This document shows, one piece after another, positions 1 to 10,100 of a stretch of 64,000 nucleotides of DNA. Within the stretch, counting starts at the first letter, position 1; each line of letters begins with the position of its first letter. Below the pieces are notes generated by a model that was given only the letters and a program-made list of their open reading frames with translations, was not told the origin of the DNA and did no database searches. The position numbers were made by a program, and so were the translations under genes. Source of the stretch: Lamellibrachia columna (taxonomy: Eukaryota > Annelida > Polychaeta > Sabellida > Siboglinidae); the NCBI GenBank assembly GCA_963662155.1, contig OY759266.1, positions 10,847,835 to 10,911,834 on the forward strand, written 5' to 3'.

Positions 1-885
<885 letters not shown>

Positions 886-933
886 AGTTGTATCACAACA
901 ATGGCGTCACGAGAACCGCGTTGTCATAACAAC
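886..933 (+). promoter_or_regulatory. RFX X-box (920-933) and a degenerate second one (886-898)
   Basis: Positions 920-933 read GTTGTCATAACAAC, which fits the RFX X-box pattern RYYNYY-N(1-3)-RRNRAC at every fixed position. It lies about 105 bp upstream of the C2orf81 start codon. A weaker relative, GTTGTATCACAAC, lies at 886-898, and a YY1-like AACAATGGCGTC follows it (897-908). X-boxes within a few hundred bases of the start are typical of ciliary genes. That this one drives C2orf81 is inference. A short upstream ORF (ATG at 901, stop at 934) would be in the 5' UTR if transcription starts further upstream. Confidence 0.6.
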
Positions 934-1038
934 TAATGGAAGCCATCATTTCGACAGCTGGAAATAATGCAAAAATGGTGTACAGCTAAATTCACGTCAA
1001 AACCTCTAGTGGTTGTTTAGCTGGAATGAGGAATAAAG

Positions 1039-1154
1039 ATGTCTAAATCTACTATGGCAAAATCTAGGACGGATAAAGGAGGCAAAGGTTCGAATGTGCC
1101 GACACCTGCCATCGCCCATGAAATTGTGCCAGGCAAATTTACTGACCACGACTG
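1039..1154 (+). CDS. C2orf81: C2orf81 exon 1 (aa 1-38, phase 2)
   Basis: Starts MSKSTMAKSRTDKGG and ends in the EIVPGKFTDHD block, with the Trp codon split by the donor GTATGT. This is the first ATG of the frame, and the conserved block lies only about 28 residues downstream. Confidence 0.82.
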
Positions 1155-4100
1155 GTATGTAACACCATTATCCATGTTATTATATTTATATATGCATACA
1201 TACGTACGTACGTACATAAATGCATACATACATAATATCTAAAAGCAGTAATTCTTGTTAAGATTGTTATGGCCACATTGTCATTACTTTATATTCGACT
1301 AAGACTAATGACACAGACAGTCATTATAATTAATGATAATATATAATAATTGATATAGTGTGATCCCTCCCTCAAATCAACAATGCAGTATGACGATAAC
1401 GAACAAAAATAAACGCAGCACACAAGTCACAATTAAGTATTATGTTTGTGGCCAGCCACAAATTAAACGCCTTGAAAGACTACAACGTTGTGCTGCCAGA
1501 TTTGTCAAAACTTACTTAAAAGCATAGACCATAGATAGTGACCCCTCGCTGTCCTCCAGGAAGTTGCACCCCTCCATTCTGTTCTATTTACGGCATGCCG
1601 CTTTGCTGTCAACAGTGGGAGCCCAGTGTCATTCCTGATCTGGTCACTCCACTTCTTCAGTGGTCTTCCTCTCTTCGGTGGTCCTTTGGAGTCTTGTTTG
1701 TATGCTTGCCTAATGATGTTATCTCTTTGCATATGGCAAACATGCCTAAACTATCTGAGTCTGATGACATCTGTGATAGTCAGTAGATGGAACATGAATC
1801 CAGTAGTTTTAATAACTGCCCTTGGATGGTCAAATCTTGAATATGACAGCGCATTATTAAACAAGTCATGACTTTCTACAAAATTCTAAATTTAATAATT
1901 GAGATCGTTCCCTTCCAGGCCCACTAGTCAGCTGTCATAACCGTTGACACTACTTAGCCACTAGATGTCTTCTTTTACTGGTGACGAGCCATCCCTCTCC
2001 AAGGCTTATAGACTTGGTATGTGTGCACACATGCTAAAGTGCTACAAGAAAAAAGTAAAAAAAAAATTGGAGGAAAGAGAAAAGATGATAGTGTGCATGT
2101 AGTACTGCAATTTAAGGAGATGAAAAGTTGATAGCGTGAAAGATGCAATATGAATTAATGTTGCAAGCTGGAGATCCTCTGTCTGAAGATTTCCTAACTT
2201 GGCGCCATAGCTGCGTTGACAGGCAGGTTGTTCCTGTTGGCTACTGTATAGGGTAAGAAGCAGAATTGGATGAATTGCTTAGTGATTAGGGGGAGTTGAA
2301 AAGCTTCAGAATGTATGTGCCAAGAGGGTCTTGCAAAAGGCATAAGCTGGGGGCTTGAGGTCAAAGGCGACTATGTCATGTAAGGTCTTACAAAGCGTGA
2401 CAAGTCATTTGTGAGCTCTCCTTTGTTGGAGGCTGCGCCAGTTTAGGTGGTTGAGCATGGTGGTAACACTGGGTTCACAGCTGTAGTTGTTACAGCCATA
2501 CCGTGCTGCCCATCTTTGGACCATCTCTATTTTGGTTTTGCATGTTTGGGTGTAGGGGCCCCACATGGCAGCAGCATACTCCAGTTCTGGGGTTTAACTA
2601 AAGTGAAATAAGCACTGTTTTTAAGCCAACTTAGAATTTTGTCGTAGGAAAGCTAAAGAACCATTTGCTTTTTTTGTGACACAATCAGTAAGGTAATTCC
2701 AGGACAGTGTTTTATTTATGACCACACCAAGATATTTCGTTTGTCCTACTTTACAAGTAAGTGGCCATGAAGAGTATATTGTTTGTACTTGGAGTCACAG
2801 TATCTGGTTATGTGGAGGACCCTACATTTCTGGGGATGGAATGCCATTTGCCAAATTTCTTCCCATGTGGCCAATTTGTCTAGATCTTATTGAAGGGCTG
2901 TCACGTCAGTACCATTGGATATTGTCATATAGATAATTGTGTTGTCAAAAAATTGGACAGTTGATTTGAGACTGTTAGATTGGTTTAACAAGATTTGCCA
3001 TCCAAGCCAAAGGCCCAGATGGCAAGTGGACAAGGAAGCCATTGGCTTATCGAGAGTCCAACAATGTTCATCTACTTATAACCCGCCCTCCTGAGATATG
3101 TGTCAACATTGTTTTTAAACATATTCACGCTGCTAGCAGTTATACAATCTGTAGACAATTTGTTCCATTCATTTATTGTCCTCTGTGAGAACGAGTGCTT
3201 CCTGATGTCCAATCTACATTTATCCTTTACTAATTTTACCTCATGTCCTCTAGTTCTGCTATCCTTCTTGAGTGAGAAAAACATTTCTAATATTTCATAC
3301 CCATTCAATATCTTAAAAACTTCAATCTGATCTCCTCTTAACCTCCTTGTCTCTAGAGTTGTTAAACCACATTCCTTCAGGCATTCTTCATAACTAAGGT
3401 CTCTCAGTTCTGGAATCATTTTAGTTGCTCTCCTTTGTATGCATTCAAGCGTATCTATATCCGTTGTATGCATTCAAGCGTATCTATATCCTTCTTACGG
3501 TTGTTTATATACATAAGAAAGAGGATGTGGGACAATCACTAAACCTTCGGGGACTTCAATGATAACCGGAGCCCAGTCTGAATACTTACCTTCACATGCC
3601 ACATGTTGTTTTCTAGATATCAAATGTTTATGGGGCCAGTGATTCCATATTTCTCAAGTTGCTGAATTAGTCTCTTTGGCAAAATCCATAATGATAACAT
3701 CAGTTTGCACCCTGCCACTTAGATTGGCCAAAATGTCTTGTGTGAAAGTTGAGCACTTTTTTCGAAATCCATGCTGTTTGTCGAAGATAATATTATTGGC
3801 TTCAAGTTCAAGGTGGTTTAGTAGATGTCTTGAGATTATGGGTGTCCATTAGTTTGCTGCACACATGTGAGTGACACTGGGCATTAATTCGATATGCAAT
3901 ATCATTCTCCTTTCATGAAGATTGGTGTTATTTGCTTGTTTCCAGTCATCTGGTACATCACCATTTTCAAGGGATTTTGAAAATATTATTTATAGAATAG
4001 GAGCAACTGCTCTGATTGTTTCTTTGAGGACCCTGGGGTGAAGCCTGTCTGGTCCCATAGCTTTGTTAGGGTTTTGTTTTTCCTGGAGTGTTTAATGCCT

Positions 4101-7100
4101 TCAGTGGTGATATTCAATTTGTAAATCAGGGGATACTAGGGTATTGGATCAGCTGTTGCATAAATGCTAAAGTCTTTTCATTCTATCCCCAAGCACTTTG
4201 CATATGGAATATGATCCCATCAAACTATACTGAAATAAAAAATTGTTTCAAGAAGCTATCATGAAGTTCACCACACCCTTCACCTCAACTGCCTATAAAA
4301 ACACATGTGCCTGTGTGTGCACATGCATGCATGCAAAATTCCATGCATGTGTGTTAACAAAATCCTAATGTTAACATTTGCATGTTGTGTTAACAGGCTG
4401 TTGATGGTAGACCGTGATGACGGGGACGAGTTCATCACAGATATCATTGAAGATCTTGCCAGACAGGTCACAGACAGGATATTTGTGGATTATATTTCCA
4501 GACAGCTCATACCTTATACAGTGTTACAGGCCAGAGAAGCAATAGTGCAGATTATTCAGGTATGTGTCGAATGAGTAGTTGAGAATATTTCTAAGTGACA
4601 AAAGCGCAAAATGGAAAACTATTAGATTTCGCAATGACTGGGTGTTTAGAAAACAATTTCTTGCTCTAAATTAAAATGATTTAACTCCCAAGATCTGAAA
4701 AAAAGTTGTAAAAATTACTGATTATTGTGTCATAAATCTGCAATATAATATATAATATCATGACCAAATATTGTTGAGAAATGTGGGCAGATATAACAAT
4801 CTGGCTCAAACAATTAAGAAGCAAGTAATTAGAAGTAATAATCTGTGTTTGGAATTTTGGAAATTGGAAAATAATAGTCTGGCTGAAAAATCCCAGCACC
4901 ATCTACTGATTGCTCAGAAATATTACCATATTGATAACTGACAAAATGTCTCATTCAAGGCACATGTTATTTTTTTAGTCTTAAGTGATTTCACATTTTG
5001 AACGAGAACAGCATATCAACATGGCGACCCATAGAAACAACACTTTAAAAGAAAACAACACTTAAAATTGACGATAAAACACTGAATATAACAAAAGTTG
5101 AGTGGAGGAGGGTGCTTCCCACTTTTCAATGACACTTTCCTCTTTTTTTGTGAGTACTTTCCCACTTTTTGTGTGATTATTTTCTTGCTTTTTCTTGAGT
5201 ACTTTGCCACTTTTTCCTGAGTACTTTCCCTCTTTTTCATGAATACTTTCCTGCTTTTTAATGAGTACCTTCCCACTTTTTCATGAATACTTTCCTACTT
5301 TTTCGTGAGCACTTTCCCACTTTTCATGAACACCTTTTCACGAGTGCTTTCCGACTTTTTCATGAGTGCTTTGTCACTTTTTCATGTGCATTTTCCCACT
5401 TTTTCATGAGTGCTTTCCCACTTTTTCATGAGCACTTTTTTATGTGTACTTTCCTACTTTATCATGAGTACTTTCCAATTTTTTCATGAGTACTCTCCAG
5501 TTTCTTTTCATGAGTACTTTCCCGCTTTTACATGAGCAAATGTTGACACCTATGGGAATCATAGGATCATTATGTCTAGGCATACTGCATCACTACATCA
5601 ATGTGGTTGTGTGTTTGTACAGTGGCAATTCCTGACGACAGATGAGGGTGAAACTAATTTACTGGATGATCCAGGCTGGACCCCAGATGAGGGTAAATAT
5701 AGTACTAGGCTGCATTTCTGTTCCAACATTGCCGATCCATTTTTTCCAGAATAAAGATTGATGTGTGTAATTGTTACAGCCTCATGCTGTTCAAAGAGAA
5801 CATGTCCATGACATGGTTCAGAAATTAGTCATTCTAAATAATTGTCAACACCAGTCATACAGTTGGAATAATTTTTGTGCATGATATAGTATGAAACCGA
5901 CATATTTGATATCCATGTAAAGAAGTTAAAATGCTAACCGTTACTGTTGTATACAACTCATTTTCAAATACGCAGTTATTTATGGTGAAAAAAAGAGAGT
6001 ACCAAAGGAAGGCCTAAGTCTTGCCTATTGTCTTCTTAGAACCAATCCCAGCAGCCACAGATAGCTGGGCCCAGGGGTCTGTTCCCAAGATGCACATAAC
6101 CTTGAGCCCACTGGGAGAGACCGTAGAACAAGGAGACGATGCCAGTGAACTACAAAGCAGTGATGAATTTGCGGAAAAACTGTAAGTTATATCTCAGATC
6201 TGAGCATCACAACAAATGGGAAGACAGGCTTGTGTTTTATAGTAATGTGTGGTTCTCAGTTGAAGCGCAGTGCCTTCTGACCCTAATAACAACATCAGGT
6301 AAAACTAAGGAACTTGGTCAAAGCCAGTGAATAACATGCTTGTATGGTCAGCTAATTAACAGACAGACAATCAACATCCGTGAATCTTAGGGATGGTATC
6401 AAAATGTTGTTGTACGACACTACATACAATTGGCTTCATGTACCATTATGAAAATATACCATGTAATTACATGGTATACCATGGAATTTCATTATATTAC
6501 ATGGTATTACATGGTAAACCATGACATTACATGGTAAACTGTGGTAGACTACTTTTTTATATATTGTGTATGGTAAATGTATGGTATACCATGGTTTACC
6601 TGTTTAAAAACACCATTGTATTTTACCATGGTTTCCCTGTTTCAAAAGACCACAGATTACCATGGTTTCCATGGTACATCATGGTATTTTACCATGGTTT
6701 ACCTGTTTCAAAACACCATGGTATTTTCATAAGGGCATAGAGATGGGGTTAATAGCTGTTTTGCTAAGCCTCATACATCAATGAATGTTTAAGAAAACTT
6801 TTAACTTTCTGATCATATTTCAAAAGCGTGCTGATTTCGAGCGCACACAGATAGTTTCGCAATATGATGCTGAAGCACCACCTGGCGAATACGAAGTTGC
6901 ACACAGGTCGAGCTAGGGAGACTGGGTCTTAGGTGGGCCAGGTCTGGGGGGCCAGGTATGAGGTGGGCTGGGTCTGAGGGGGCCAAGTGTGATAGGGCCG
7001 GGTCTGAGGTGGGCTGGGTCTGAGGGATCAAGATATGAGGTGGGCCGGGTCTGAGGGGGCCAAGTATGAGGTGGGCTGGGTCTGAGGTGGGCTGCATCTG

Positions 7101-10100
7101 AGCTAGGTGGGCCGGGTCTGAGGAGGCTGGGTCTGAGGTGGGCCAGGTCTAAGGGGGCCGGGTCTGGGGTGGGCAGGGTGTGAGGGGCCAGGCCTGAGGG
7201 TGGGGCTGGGTTTGAGGGGGCTGGGTCTGAGGTGGGCCATGTCTGAGGGGTCTGATGGGGCCGGATCTGAGGGTAAATTACATCAGTTTAGCAAAGTGTT
7301 GTGCATCAATGTATTGAGAACAACCCTTAGCAGCAAGAAAGTATTTACTATAAGATGGGCATCTTCAATATGCAATCAACCTGAGGACCATCAATGACAC
7401 AAGAGGGGAACAGTGTCACAGGTGCGGAACATACGGAATCATTCAATGCCAGTCAGGAGAGCGAATCTGCTTCTGTACATCAGAAGAGGAATAAGAGCAC
7501 ATACCCATATGAAAATAAGAGCATATACCCATATGAAAATATACCATGGTAAATGCCGTGGTATACCATGGTAAACCTCTCTTATGTCATTGATGGTATA
7601 CCACAGTTTACCATGTAATGTCATAGTTTACCATGTAATACCATGGTATACCATAGTATATTTTCATAAGGGATGGACCATACGATCATGTTTGAGATGT
7701 GATTGCAGAGAGATGGAGGAGGGTCGGGAAGAAGTGGAGTCTGAGGAGGCTGTGACGGCCACAACAGACATGGACAGTGTCGCGGTGGAGGAGAGCAGTG
7801 TCATCCGGGAAGACCCTTGTGTCGAAATATTCCAGCAGAATCTCATGGTAAAGTGAACAAGATTTCTAATATATTTGTATATCAATAATATAATATAGTA
7901 AAATAAAAAACTTCTTTTGTGCCTAAATCCTCTTCAAATGACAGTGCAACTGTATCATGTTAAACTGTATAATGTTATCTATACTGACCTCACATTAAGT
8001 GTGAGTGAATGCCAAAGAGTTGGTGCAGCATTATAACATCAGCATTTCGTAGTATTCTACTTGAAGCCCACACACTGGTGTTCTATCCTGCAACTTGATT
8101 CCAGGCCGAACCGTGCCCACCCCGAAGGAAGAAGGCCAAAAAGAAGTTCAAGCCATACACAGGCGTGCTAAGCACAGATTCCTTGACCAATATCACAGAG
8201 TCCCTAGAGAGGACCGAGATGGAGATGCTGGCCAGAGAACTGCCTCCGCAGCCCACACCATCCCCAGAGCCAGGACTCACAGCCATGCCAGCATCCTGCC
8301 AGTCTCTCATTAAGGTATGTGTTCTTCTGCATTGTGTTGAGGCCCTGTGGCTGCATCACACTCCTTAGCAACAAAAATCTACTGAAATCTTAGCAAATTC
8401 TATATAATTCTATAGAAATCTATTTAATTTTACAGAGTATAGTAGAATTGTATAGAATACTACAGATTCTATAGAAATAGTTTATGTCTATGTAAATTTT
8501 CCAGAGATTTGTATATAATTTCATAGAATTCTACAGAGCACAGCAGAATATTGTATAGAAAACCATAGAAACTACAAATTCTACAGCTATGTCCGCAAAA
8601 ATCCTGTAGAATGTTCTATAAAAAATCCTTATAAAAAAAGTTTTTATATATTTTTTTGCTTGGGGACTGTTGGTCAAGGGGACTTGCCATTTCAAAACTT
8701 GGGTAATTTTGTTCACCACACTGAGACACAGTCTTCCTTTCTTTCTCCACCTGTGACCCATTTATAAAAAATTACATGGTAACATTTTAGATTATTTAAA
8801 GTTACAGCCTTCAAAATATTAGACAGTAAATTGATTTCCTTAAAAAATTAAATTATTACAATGTTAAGGGAAAATGTTATATTTTTAAACATTGCTTGAG
8901 ATAATATTTAAATGGAGTGTGAAAATGAAAACAATAATTATAATAAAACTGTCCGATGCAATACACATTGATAATCTTCATTTTCAGAATTTTTTTAAAT
9001 AAATTTATTAATATAATTATTTTATATACGTTCCTTAATCTTCAAAATTTACGTACGTTACCTGTACATGGTTTTTGCTAGAAATACAATATTTAAGAAA
9101 TACTATGAGACTTTATAATATAGCATATTTATGGTAGTAGTGGTAATTGACTTGAAATGGTAATTATGTAATGTAGGAAACTTCCTATATTTAATCTAGA
9201 CAAGAATATTTTATGTCATTGTAAATGATTATTTCAAGCATTCACCCGGAGGACAAGACACACAGCAGATAATTTTAAAGAAAGGTTGTCGTTTGTATAT
9301 TTCATTCTCCAATAATAATTGCATTGGTCGGATGATTGCATTTTTATGTTGCTATTTGTGAAATTTTTGCTTTTGCAGTGTTGATACATTCATTGCTTCT
9401 ATACTCAAGGAATTGCTTTCTTGAAATACTGATATTGCACTGTATTTTTCTGTTTTACAGTGTATTATTTTACGGTGTATTGTTCATTATGTTAATTGCA
9501 TGTTTCTTTGTTTATGTAAAGCAGATGGTAATCTGATTTTATATACATATAAATGTGTTGAAGATTCTCCCTCTTTTCCAACTACATAGGTGTCAATGTT
9601 ACTGTCTTCGGTCGGGAAATACTGCTTTTTTTCCTTGGTTCCAATTTTCAATATATTTGTATATAATTTCTGCTTTTTGTAATAAAAAATTCACAGTAAA
9701 ATTATTCTATTTGTTGCACACAAGGCCGTTTTATTTTTTTGGTCTCATGTGAGTTCACATTTTCTCACGCGTGCATTCACCATGAATGAGAAGTTTTTTA
9801 AACAACACGTTAAAAACATTAAAACCAAAGAAAGTTGAGTGGAGGAGAGTGTTTTCCGCTTTTTCATGAGCAATTTTCCACTTTTCTGTGAGCTGATGTT
9901 GACCCCTGTGCAAGTGCAAGGTAGGCAGGTGTGACTGGTGCGTGTACATACAGTTGCAGGCAGGCCGACCACCAGGACTGAAGGATGTCATCTATGATGA
10001 ACACGGCAATGTCATCGCTGTTGCTAGGATTGACCTACATAAGGTTCCATCTCGAAGGTGAAGCACATGTCAGTTTGATTATTATTATAACTTTACATTG

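Noticed and set aside
4681..5560. Apparent Lys/Ser- and Phe-rich ORFs across the 20-bp array
   Set aside because: They are translations of the minisatellite and have no independent support.
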